This document shows, in pieces, positions 9,644 to 17,735 of a stretch of 64,000 bases of DNA. A program made the position numbers and the translations under genes. Below the pieces are notes generated by a model. It had not been told where the DNA came from. It searched no databases and worked only from the letters and a program-made list of their open reading frames with translations. This stretch comes from an uncultured Bacteroidales bacterium (GTDB lineage: Bacteria; Bacteroidota; Bacteroidia; Bacteroidales; P3): positions 1 through 64,000 of the forward strand of contig CALDHX010000015.1 in the NCBI GenBank assembly GCA_937901525.1, written 5' to 3'. Positions within the stretch are counted from its first letter, which is position 1. Every line of letters begins with the position of its first letter.

Positions 9644-9700
9644 GTGATTTTTTATTGTTTTTGTTTTGTTTTGTTGATTTTTTTCTGCAATTCTTTTTTT

Positions 9701-9766
9701 ACTTCAAAGAGGTAATCCCTCTACTTCTTTGAAGTAATACTATTACCTCTTTAAAGTAAACAAAAA
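9701..9766. repeat. Tandem array, three 22-bp units
   Basis: Units start at 9701, 9723 and 9745 (ACTTCAAAGAGGTAAT, ACTTCTTTGAAGTAAT, ACCTCTTTAAAGTAAA). The outer two also form an imperfect inverted repeat (9701-9716 with 9742-9757, 15 of 16 paired). It is the same unit type as at 3407-3472 and lies between the nqr terminator and the acyltransferase promoter. Confidence 0.75.
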
Positions 9767-9803
9767 AAAGAGGAAGTCTTTATAGAAAGTCTTCCTCCTT
9801 TTG
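9762..9803 (-). terminator. Intrinsic terminator of the nqr operon
   Basis: Arms GAGGAAG (9770-9776) and CTTCCTC (9791-9797), extended by an inner TCTTT/GAAAG pairing; read on the minus strand the stem ends in a run of T. It lies 23 or so bases past the nqrF stop. Confidence 0.8.
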
Positions 9804-9825
9804 TTTTGTTTATTGATTTTTATTA

Positions 9826-11064
9826 TTAACTACCAAAGTTATCGTAAAGAATGTTTTCAGGTGGTACTCCAAGTGAGTCTAACATTTTAATTACTGCTGC
9901 AATCATTGGTGGTGGTCCACATAGATAGTATTCTATTTCTTCTGGTTCTTTGTGGTTTTTCAAATAATTGTTGTAGATAACATCGTGAATAAATCCTGTA
10001 TATCCTGTCCAATTATCTCCTTCATCAGGTGCAGACAAGGCTACGTGATATTCAAAGTTTGGATTGTTCTTTGCGATTTCTTCATATTCGTCCATATAGA
10101 ACAAGTCTTTGATTGCTCTTGCTCCATACCAGAATGTAGCTTTTCTTGTTGTGTGATGTGTTTTGAATAAATCGAAGATGTGTGAACGCATCGGCGCCAT
10201 TCCAACTCCTCCTCCAATAAACATCATTTCTTTATCTGTATCTTTAATGAAGAATTCTCCGTATGGTCCTGAAATTGTTATTTTGTCTCCTGGTTTTAAT
10301 GACCAAATGTATGAAGAACATATACCTGGATTTACATTTGCCCAACCGCCTTTTTCTCTATCAATAGGTGGAGTAGCAATACGTATATTCAACATTATGA
10401 TATTGTTCTCTGCTGGGTGATTAGCCATAGAGTATGCACGGAAACATGGTTCTGGATTTTTCATTACTAAATCCCATACTTTGAATTTATCCCAATCAGA
10501 ATGATATTTAGGATCTATATCCATATCTTTATAGTTGATAGTACAAGCAGGTACATCTATTTGAATATATCCTCCACTTCTGAAATTAAGAGTTTCTCCT
10601 TCTGGTAATTTAACAACGAATTGCTTAATGAAAGTTGCAACGTTATTATTGCTAAGTACTTCACATTCCCATTTTTTGATACCAAATATTTCTTCTGGTA
10701 TCTCTATTTTCATATTTTCTTTAACTTTAACTTGGCAACCTAAACGATAGTTTTCTTGTTGTTGTTTTCTTGTAAAGTGAGGCTTTTCTGTTGGTAGCAT
10801 TTCTCCACCTCCTTCTATAACTTTACATTTACACATTCCGCAAGTTCCTTGTCCTCCACAAGCCGAAGGTAAGAATATTTTTTCATTAGCAAGTGTTGCC
10901 AAAATAGAAGAGCCTGATTGTACTTCTATGTCTTTTTTATTGTTTATGTTTATTTTAACATCTCCTGATGGTACCAATTTTTTTCTTGCATAAAGCAAAA
11001 CAGATACCAATAAAAGAACAATGATTAAAAAAACTAATACACTTATTATTACTATTTTTCCCAT
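9826..11064 (-). CDS. nqrF: Na+-translocating NADH:quinone reductase subunit F
   Basis: 412 residues, the electron entry subunit: NADH to FAD to a 2Fe-2S cluster. An N-terminal membrane helix (residues 4-25) precedes a ferredoxin domain with cluster ligands Cys69, Cys75, Cys78 and Cys110, then a flavoreductase domain with the FAD motif RAYSMA and GPYGEF, and an NADH-binding region with GGGVGMAPMRS and the C-terminal CGPPPM. It is the last gene of the operon, 13 bases after nqrE, and ends before a terminator. Confidence 0.97.
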   Translation of the reverse strand: MGKIVIISVLVFLIIVLLLVSVLLYARKKLVPSGDVKININNKKDIEVQSGSSILATLANEKIFLPSACGGQGTCGMCKCKVIEGGGEMLPTEKPHFTRKQQQENYRLGCQVKVKENMKIEIPEEIFGIKKWECEVLSNNNVATFIKQFVVKLPEGETLNFRSGGYIQIDVPACTINYKDMDIDPKYHSDWDKFKVWDLVMKNPEPCFRAYSMANHPAENNIIMLNIRIATPPIDREKGGWANVNPGICSSYIWSLKPGDKITISGPYGEFFIKDTDKEMMFIGGGVGMAPMRSHIFDLFKTHHTTRKATFWYGARAIKDLFYMDEYEEIAKNNPNFEYHVALSAPDEGDNWTGYTGFIHDVIYNNYLKNHKEPEEIEYYLCGPPPMIAAVIKMLDSLGVPPENILYDNFGS

Positions 11065-11077
11065 CTCTTATACTGTT

Positions 11078-11695
11078 TTATAGTTTAATACCGATGAAAC
11101 TCATGAATGCAATAGCCATAAGTCCTGTTATAATAAAGGTTATACCTAATCCTTTTAATGGAGCAGGAACTTGTGCGTATCTTATTCTCTCTCTTATTGC
11201 AGCTAAACCAACAATAGCAAGTAACCAACCTATTCCGCTACCAAGTGAGAAAGAAAATACTTCTCCTATATTAGCATATTCTCTTTGTTGCATAAATAAA
11301 GATGCTCCCATGATTGCACAGTTTACTGCTATCAATGGTAAGAAAATTCCTAATTGGCTATAAAGTGAAGGTGAAACTTTTTCTATGAACATTTCAACTA
11401 ATTGAACTATTGCAGCTATCACGGCAATGAATAAAATGAAACTTAGAAAACTTAAATCAACACTAGCAAAAGATGGACTTAACCAAGCTAATGCTCCTTC
11501 TTTTAATATAAATTCATTGATAAGGTAGTTGATAGGCACTGTGATTACAAGTACAAAAGCCACAGCAATACCTAATCCCATAGATGTTTTTACTGTTTTA
11601 GAAACAGCAAGGTAAGAACACATTCCTAAAAAGAATGCAAATACCATATTATCTATGAAAATAGACTTTACGAATATGTTTATTATTTCTTGCAT
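11078..11695 (-). CDS. nqrE: Na+-NQR subunit E
   Basis: 205 residues, almost wholly hydrophobic, with about six membrane helices. NqrE and NqrD form an inverted-topology pair holding an iron centre between them in the membrane. Family-specific stretches include NMVFAFFLGMCSYLAVS at the N-terminus and VNCAIMGASLFMQQRE in the middle. The neighbouring subunits confirm identity. Confidence 0.96.
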   Translation of the reverse strand: MQEIINIFVKSIFIDNMVFAFFLGMCSYLAVSKTVKTSMGLGIAVAFVLVITVPINYLINEFILKEGALAWLSPSFASVDLSFLSFILFIAVIAAIVQLVEMFIEKVSPSLYSQLGIFLPLIAVNCAIMGASLFMQQREYANIGEVFSFSLGSGIGWLLAIVGLAAIRERIRYAQVPAPLKGLGITFIITGLMAIAFMSFIGIKL

Positions 11696-11717
11696 ATTTT
11701 TATGTTTTAAGAGTTAA

Positions 11718-12335
11718 TTACTTTTCGCATAAGTCTTTGTTACGACTTCTGTGAACCCAAATTATTATTCCTACTAATATCAAGGCCATTGCAGGCATTG
11801 TCATTAGACCATTGTTAACATATCCTGCTTCAAAGAAACTTTCAGGTATTATTTTGTATCCCCACAAAGAGCCTTGTCCTAATAGTTCTCTGAAAAATCC
11901 AACAATTATTAATATAACTGCATAACCTAATCCGTTTCCTATACCATCTAAAAGTGAAGGTAGTGGTTTATTTGCTAATGCAAATGCTTCTAAACGTCCC
12001 ATTACTATACAGTTAGTAATAATCAATCCTACAAAGACACTCAATTGCTTACTTACATCATAAACAAATGCTTTTAAGAATTGGTCCACAAGAATTACCA
12101 TTAGAGATACTATCACCAATTGTACTATAATACGAATACGAGAAGGAATTGTATTTCTTAGTAATGATACTATTACGTTTGAAAGAACTACTACAACAGT
12201 TACAGATAATGCCATAACAACTGCAGGCTTTAATTGAGTAGTTACCGCCAAAGCAGAGCAAATACCTAAAACTTGCACTGCTATTGGATTTTCCTTACTT
12301 AAAGGATTCTTTATAAGTTTTAACATATTTGCCAT
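11718..12335 (-). CDS. nqrD: Na+-NQR subunit D
   Basis: 205 residues, polytopic membrane protein homologous to NqrE. Typical blocks: NPIAVQVLGICSALAVT, LIITNCIVMGRLEAFA (the Cys is a likely iron ligand by family knowledge) and DGIGNGLGYA. It starts one base after the nqrC stop, implying coupled translation. Confidence 0.96.
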   Translation of the reverse strand: MANMLKLIKNPLSKENPIAVQVLGICSALAVTTQLKPAVVMALSVTVVVVLSNVIVSLLRNTIPSRIRIIVQLVIVSLMVILVDQFLKAFVYDVSKQLSVFVGLIITNCIVMGRLEAFALANKPLPSLLDGIGNGLGYAVILIIVGFFRELLGQGSLWGYKIIPESFFEAGYVNNGLMTMPAMALILVGIIIWVHRSRNKDLCEK

Positions 12336-12336
12336 A

Positions 12337-13065
12337 TTACTTTGTTTTTAGTGTTTTGAAATATTCTATGTAATTTGATAAGCAATCTTTCAACATGTTT
12401 GAAACTCCGTTTGAAGTATTTGTAGCTCCTGTTACAGCATCTGCTTGATATTGTTTTTCTTCTTCAGTTTTTTGACCTTTAACAACTGCTAACTTCACTT
12501 CATCGTTTTCAAATATTTTTTTACCTTTGAATTGTGCTGGGAATGCAGGATTTGTTATCTCTGCTCCTAAACCTGGAGTTTCTCCTTTGTGGTCAAATAG
12601 CACTCCACGAACTGTGTTTAAGTCTTCTTCTATCGCTACATTACCCCAAATTGCATCATACAAACCTTTTCCATGAACAGGTACTACATATACTGTTTTA
12701 CCTTCTTGATTGCATATAAAGATCGGAAGCATTGCTTCTTCTCCTTTTGCAAGTTCTTTTGATAATTCAACGTTGAAAGGTCTTACTTCTCCTTTTAATG
12801 TTTCATTTTCGTATGTAGAAAGAACTTCTCCTTTTTTGTTTACAGTCAATTCTTGTACAAAGTATTTTTTATACAATTCTTCAGCATTTTTTACATCATT
12901 TTCTATTCCAACAGCAGTAAGAAGTTGTTGCATTTTTTCAATTTCTTGATTTTTCTTTTGAAAAGGACGTAAACCAACTGCTGCTACAGCCAAGACAGCA
13001 GCAGCAACGACAACCAAAATGGTTGAATACATAAATATGTATGAATTACTCTCTTTATTTGCCAT
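12337..13065 (-). CDS. nqrC: Na+-NQR subunit C
   Basis: 242 residues: one N-terminal membrane helix (about 10-32) and a periplasmic FMN-binding domain. The FMN attachment motif is TGATNTSNGV near residues 214-222, with the Thr of the (S/T)GATxTS signature expected to carry covalent FMN added by ApbE. Also seen: GKGLYDAIWG and TPGLGAEI. It sits 11 bases after nqrB. No apbE is visible in the window. Confidence 0.96.
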   Translation of the reverse strand: MANKESNSYIFMYSTILVVVAAAVLAVAAVGLRPFQKKNQEIEKMQQLLTAVGIENDVKNAEELYKKYFVQELTVNKKGEVLSTYENETLKGEVRPFNVELSKELAKGEEAMLPIFICNQEGKTVYVVPVHGKGLYDAIWGNVAIEEDLNTVRGVLFDHKGETPGLGAEITNPAFPAQFKGKKIFENDEVKLAVVKGQKTEEEKQYQADAVTGATNTSNGVSNMLKDCLSNYIEYFKTLKTK

Positions 13066-13076
13066 CTCTCTTGGTT

Positions 13077-14243
13077 TTATTTGTTATTAACTAATTTTGC
13101 TCTCTTAGCTCTTTTTCTTATGTTCGCTTCTACTACATAGTAATCAATCAATGGAGCAAACACGTTCATAAGTAATATTGCAAGCATCATTCCTTCTGGA
13201 TAAGCAGGGTTTACAACTCTGATTAAAACAGCCATAATACCTATTAGGAATCCGTAAATATATTTTCCTGTGTTAGTATGAGCAGCTGTAACAGGGTCTG
13301 TTGCCATAAATACTGCACCAAACATAAATCCACCTATTAAGAAGTGATAATAGAATGGCATATTCATGTAATCATTAGCACCAACAGCATTAAATATCAA
13401 GCCCATTATAGCTCCACCTGCAAATATTGATAACATAACTCTCCAAGATGCAACTCCTGATACTAATAGTATTAACGCTCCTATTAGAATTGCAATAACA
13501 GATGTTTCTCCAACACAACCAGGCATAAATCCTATGAACATATCCATAATAGATGTAGAAGGAAGATTTGCTCCTGCTATCATTTCTCCAAGAGGAGTAG
13601 CTCCCGAATAAGCATCTGCTTTTTCTGCAATCCAAACTGTATCTCCTGACATTTGAATAGGATAAGAAAAGAAAAGGAATGCTCTAGCTACCAAAGCAGG
13701 ATTTAAGAAATTGTAACCTGTTCCTCCAAATACTTCTTTACCAATGATAACTGCAAAAGCAACTGCTAATGCTAATTGCCACAATGGAACATCAGGAGGA
13801 CAAATCATAGGAATTAAAAGTCCTGTTACGAAATATCCTTCACTAACTTCGTGTCCTCTTATTTGAGCAAAAATAACTTCTATACCCAAACCAACAATGT
13901 AACTAACTAATAATAATGGAAGAACTTTTAAAAATCCATACCATAAATTATTCCAAAAGTTAGCACAATAATCCCCTGCTACTATATCGCCTATTGATAA
14001 ATAGTGTTGATAGCCTATGTTATACATACCAAACAATAAAGCTGGAAGTAAGGCTATAAAAACTGTTATCATTGTACGTTTGTTATCTACCGCATCTCTT
14101 ACATGACAACCTTTTGTAGTTGTTGTAGCGGGAACAAACATTAAAGTGTCAATAGCATCGAACAAAGAATGGAAAGCGTGAAGTTTCCCTCCTTTTTCGA
14201 AGTTTGGCCTCATTTTATCTAATGTATTCTTTATAAATTTCAT
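13077..14243 (-). CDS. nqrB: Na+-NQR subunit B
   Basis: 388 residues with about ten membrane helices; carries riboflavin and a covalent FMN and is thought to be part of the sodium path. The FMN-attachment motif SGATPLG is near residue 215, and the VPATTTTKGCHVRDAVDNKRTM and GKEVFGGTGYNFLNPALV stretches are characteristic. Its start overlaps the nqrA stop by four bases. Confidence 0.97.
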   Translation of the reverse strand: MKFIKNTLDKMRPNFEKGGKLHAFHSLFDAIDTLMFVPATTTTKGCHVRDAVDNKRTMITVFIALLPALLFGMYNIGYQHYLSIGDIVAGDYCANFWNNLWYGFLKVLPLLLVSYIVGLGIEVIFAQIRGHEVSEGYFVTGLLIPMICPPDVPLWQLALAVAFAVIIGKEVFGGTGYNFLNPALVARAFLFFSYPIQMSGDTVWIAEKADAYSGATPLGEMIAGANLPSTSIMDMFIGFMPGCVGETSVIAILIGALILLVSGVASWRVMLSIFAGGAIMGLIFNAVGANDYMNMPFYYHFLIGGFMFGAVFMATDPVTAAHTNTGKYIYGFLIGIMAVLIRVVNPAYPEGMMLAILLMNVFAPLIDYYVVEANIRKRAKRAKLVNNK

Positions 14244-15601
14244 TCTCCCATCTCCTTTCTCATTAGGTCTAAACCTTTTCTTATTATTTCTTGAATATCT
14301 GTCTTAGAAGAATCTATCAATTCACATAGAGCAAAATCCTCAGGATCTACTTCATAGATTCCTAATTGCTCCATCATGTCTATATCTTCTATAATACAAG
14401 CTTTTATTAGTTGCATTGGATAAATATCCATTGGGAATACTTTTTCAAACTCTCCTGTTACAACAAAAGGTCTTCTTCCTCCGTGAAGATTAGTATTCAC
14501 TTCATATTTACGGTTGCAACAATTTGTTAAGAATCCTGCTAAGAATGTTCTTGAAAAACTAAATTTCTTAGTTCCAGGTGCTAACCAACCCATAAATTCT
14601 GCTTCGTTACCTTCTTTAATTATAGTAACTTGATTATCATAAGCAGAGATGAAACCATCTTTCTCAATTTTTGTTCCAGAAAGTACGTTTCCGCTTATTA
14701 TTCTTAATTCAACAGCAGTTGTATTGTTGTAAATCAAAGAAGAAATATTCGCACCTCTCTTAACTTTGTAATATTGTGGGTGAGAAACTTCTTGACCTGT
14801 TAAAGCAACTAAACGATCTGTGTTGTATTTTCCTTCTAAAAATAATCGTCCTATTACAACTAAATCTTGTGCATCTAAGTACCAAACTCTTTCAGACTTG
14901 TTTATAGGATCTAATTTCTCTATTTGAACAGAAACATTTCCACAAGGGTGTTTTCCTTCAAAAGTATTGATTTGAACATTTTGCAATTTTGTTAATTCTT
15001 CTGCTCTTACATCTTGTGAAGGAACATTTACGTGAATTGTAACACCTGTCATTTTTTTCAAAGCATCAACACCAACTTGTAATTCCGCACCTAAACCTTT
15101 CAAAAGTATAGAATAATCAGGTGCTAATGGTGCTGAGCTGAAACCAGACACAATTATACATTTTGGAGTTGTGTCAGGATTAGGCACAACTGAATAAGGT
15201 CTTTGACGAAGTAAAGTCCAAGCACCAGAAATCAACATTTTTTCTTTGATTTGTTCAGCATTTAATTCACTAATGCTTGAAACTCCAAAATCTAAGTACT
15301 CAATTGTTTCATCAGCACTTACAATTACTTCTTCAATAACTCTTTTCTCTCCTCTTTTCACTTGTTTAACAACTCCACTTACAGGAGAAGTAAACAAAAC
15401 TTTTTCTTTGCCTTTTGCATAAAAAAGAGGAGTACCAGCTTTTACTCTTTCACCTTCTTCAATCAAAAGTTTAGGAGTCAAGCCGATAAAGTCCTTTGGT
15501 TTGAGAGCATATTCGCTCACAAATGTTTCCACAACCTCAGGCGTAGGCTCACCATATAATTTGAGATCCAAGCCCTTAGTAATTTTTATAGCTTTAGACA
15601 T
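14240..15601 (-). CDS. nqrA: Na+-NQR subunit A
   Basis: 453 residues, the soluble cytoplasmic subunit of the complex. The N-terminal half has a barrel-sandwich (lipoyl-like) segment, LIEEGERVKAGTPLFYAKGKEKVLFTSPVSGVV, and the C-terminal part shows LHGGRRPFVVTGEFEKVFPMDIYPMQLIKA, both typical. First gene of the operon, with a TAnnTTTG promoter element 48 bases upstream. Confidence 0.97.
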   Translation of the reverse strand: MSKAIKITKGLDLKLYGEPTPEVVETFVSEYALKPKDFIGLTPKLLIEEGERVKAGTPLFYAKGKEKVLFTSPVSGVVKQVKRGEKRVIEEVIVSADETIEYLDFGVSSISELNAEQIKEKMLISGAWTLLRQRPYSVVPNPDTTPKCIIVSGFSSAPLAPDYSILLKGLGAELQVGVDALKKMTGVTIHVNVPSQDVRAEELTKLQNVQINTFEGKHPCGNVSVQIEKLDPINKSERVWYLDAQDLVVIGRLFLEGKYNTDRLVALTGQEVSHPQYYKVKRGANISSLIYNNTTAVELRIISGNVLSGTKIEKDGFISAYDNQVTIIKEGNEAEFMGWLAPGTKKFSFSRTFLAGFLTNCCNRKYEVNTNLHGGRRPFVVTGEFEKVFPMDIYPMQLIKACIIEDIDMMEQLGIYEVDPEDFALCELIDSSKTDIQEIIRKGLDLMRKEMGE

Positions 15602-15648
15602 CGCTTATTATATTTTGTTAATTTATATTAAATTTTAAAATAATCTTG

Positions 15649-15656
15649 CAAAAATA
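15649..15656 (-). promoter_or_regulatory. -7 element TATTTTTG of the nqr operon
   Basis: Matches TAnnTTTG on the minus strand, 48 bases before the nqrA ATG. The 21-bp repeat array lies directly upstream of it. Confidence 0.65.
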
Positions 15657-15695
15657 CAATTAAAATTTCAATTATCAAACGAGATTAAATTATTT

Positions 15696-15790
15696 CTTAG
15701 ATTTCAAAAAATTTTTCTTTGATTTTTTAAATTTTTTCTTTGATTTTTTTAAATTTTTCAAAGAAAAAAAATCAAAAATCAAAGAAAAAA
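15696..15790. repeat. 21-bp-phased A/T array with inverted half; also the likely sppA terminator
   Basis: Direct units end in G at 15700 (CTTAG), 15721 (CTTTG) and 15742 (CTTTG), exactly 21 bases apart. Inverted units CAAAG begin at 15759 and 15780, again 21 apart. 15734-15750 pairs perfectly with 15774-15790 (17 bp), so the array folds into a long A/T hairpin just past the sppA stop and upstream of the nqr promoter. Confidence 0.8.
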
Positions 15791-15805
15791 TTTTAAGGTT
15801 TTTTA

Positions 15806-17599
15806 TTAGAAATTGATGATATATGGAATGCGCGCTTGAACTCCTTGATTTTGAGATAGTTTCTCTATTTTTTTATTCAATTGTTCAAAGACATCTTTAT
15901 CTTTTACAAGTTCTTGAAAGTCTGATTCTTCAGATATTGATTCTAACAATTGAGTTAAAATATCTTTTTGCTTAGGATAGGCAACTATTCCATATTGTTC
16001 TATACCTGCTTTTTGAGCTGCAATAGAAATTGCTTTATTTAATCCTCCAAATTCATCAACTAATCCTAACTCTTTTGCATCTAATGCCGACCAAACTCTA
16101 CCTCTTGCAATTGAATCCACGTATGTCTTTTCTAACTTACGACCTTCGGCTACTCTTGTAATGAAATTATCATAGAAATTCTCAACATTCATTTGCAAAA
16201 TAAGCTTTGATTGTTGTGAACGCGGAGTTGTAAGAGACATAATAGCATTATCGTTAGTTTTTACTGTGTCAAAAGTTAATCCAACATTGTTTTTCAATGA
16301 GCGTGCTATATTTGGCATTATTCCAAACACTCCTATTGAACCTGTAATAGTGATTGGAGAGGCTACAATTAAGTCTGCATTCGAGCTCATCTCATATCCT
16401 GCCGATGCAGCAACATCTCCCATTGATACAATAACAGGTTTTAGTTTTTTTGCTTTGATTACTTCATTTGTAATAAGCTCTGAGGCTATTGCATCGCCTC
16501 CCGGTGAATTTACTCTTAACACAATTGCTTTCACACTATTGTCATTAGCTGCTTTTTCAATAGCTCGCATCAAAGTTTCGCTACCTATTGATAAAGAACT
16601 ACCCTTTCCTTGATTTACATCTCCGTATGCATAAATTACTGCAATATTATTTTGTTGTTTTTTAAATATAGTAGGAATTGTCTTACGATATTTGTTATAT
16701 TTTACAAAGTTTACCTTTGCAGAAGGTGAGTTTATTGAAAATTGTTTTTTTACTTCATCAACTATTATTTGCTCTACATTTGTTTTAAAAGTAAGTGAAT
16801 CTACTAATCCATTATCTAAGGCTTGTTTTGGTAAAAAATATTCAAGTCTTGACACCTTTGCATTGAAAGTATCTATACTTTGTAGTTGTCTTGCTTCAAC
16901 AATATTTTGTGAAACATAGTTCCATATATCTGAAATATAAGCTTTGATTTGTTCTCTATTCTCTTGGGACATTTTATTAGAGATATATGTTTCTCCTGCA
17001 CTCTTATAAGAATTGTTTCTTGGACGAATAAGTTCTACATCTATGTCTAATTTTTCAAAAAGGTCTTTATAGTACATTACCTCTGCACCTAAGCCTGTCA
17101 AAGCTAAGTTTCCCGCCGGATTAAGATAGATTTTATCTGCCACAGTAGCTAAATAGTAAGCGTTTTGTGTAATAAACATATCGCTATACGCATAAACCTT
17201 CTTTCCAGAGGTTTTAAAATCCAATAAAGTTTGTCTTATTTCTTCTATAGTAGCCCATCCGTTTGTTTGCAACATAGACATCTGTAAAAATATAGCCTTA
17301 ATATTTTCATCAGTCTTTGCTTTATAAATTACTTCCATAAATTCAGTTAAACCAATAGGCTTTATAATTTCATCAGATAATATATTATTTGAGAAAGTTT
17401 CTAAATCTTCTACCTCTCTATCATAAATTGGAGCATCTAAATTAATATAGAGAACAGAATTGTTTTCAATTGCAACTGTTTGTTCTGTATCAGAAAAAGA
17501 AATAGAAGAAAATATTCCAATAAGAATAAAAATCACAAGCATAGATGATATAAAACAACCCAAACATGAGGCAAACATAAAATTAAAAAAAGACTTCAT
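15806..17599 (-). CDS. sppA: Signal peptide peptidase SppA, 67K type
   Basis: 597 residues with an N-terminal membrane anchor (about 8-35). SppA is a membrane-bound serine protease that clears cleaved signal peptides. Two repeated S49 domains are present: the general-base Lys lies in NNSYKSAGE (about residue 197) and the nucleophile Ser in DVAASAGYEMSS (about residue 399), the usual split dyad. The gene stands alone: a parS-like palindrome and the hutU terminator lie upstream, an A/T hairpin downstream. Confidence 0.95.
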   Translation of the reverse strand: MKSFFNFMFASCLGCFISSMLVIFILIGIFSSISFSDTEQTVAIENNSVLYINLDAPIYDREVEDLETFSNNILSDEIIKPIGLTEFMEVIYKAKTDENIKAIFLQMSMLQTNGWATIEEIRQTLLDFKTSGKKVYAYSDMFITQNAYYLATVADKIYLNPAGNLALTGLGAEVMYYKDLFEKLDIDVELIRPRNNSYKSAGETYISNKMSQENREQIKAYISDIWNYVSQNIVEARQLQSIDTFNAKVSRLEYFLPKQALDNGLVDSLTFKTNVEQIIVDEVKKQFSINSPSAKVNFVKYNKYRKTIPTIFKKQQNNIAVIYAYGDVNQGKGSSLSIGSETLMRAIEKAANDNSVKAIVLRVNSPGGDAIASELITNEVIKAKKLKPVIVSMGDVAASAGYEMSSNADLIVASPITITGSIGVFGIMPNIARSLKNNVGLTFDTVKTNDNAIMSLTTPRSQQSKLILQMNVENFYDNFITRVAEGRKLEKTYVDSIARGRVWSALDAKELGLVDEFGGLNKAISIAAQKAGIEQYGIVAYPKQKDILTQLLESISEESDFQELVKDKDVFEQLNKKIEKLSQNQGVQARIPYIINF

Positions 17600-17656
17600 A
17601 ATATTTTCCCTTATATTTATTTATGTAATATACTGATTATTTGATTTTTATTATTG

Positions 17657-17672
17657 AGTTTCACGTGAAAGA
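17657..17672. promoter_or_regulatory. parS-like palindrome
   Basis: The 12-mer TTTCACGTGAAA (17659-17670) is a perfect palindrome, and the surrounding 16-mer matches the canonical chromosomal ParB site TGTTTCACGTGAAACA at 14 of 16 positions. It is intergenic, between hutU and sppA. Confidence 0.5.
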
Positions 17673-17686
17673 TAATAATAAAAATA

Positions 17687-17718
17687 AAAAAAGGACGCAA
17701 AACAAATTACGTCCTTTT
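17687..17718 (-). terminator. Intrinsic terminator after hutU
   Basis: AAAAGGACG pairs with CGTCCTTTT around an A/T loop; on the minus strand the stem is followed by T residues. It lies 18 bases beyond the hutU stop. Confidence 0.85.
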
Positions 17719-17735
17719 AATTTTAATATTTATTA

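Noticed and set aside
9601..9825. Mobile element between nqrF and the acyltransferase
   Set aside because: The repeats are the 22-bp array and a terminator; no transposase or target duplication is visible.
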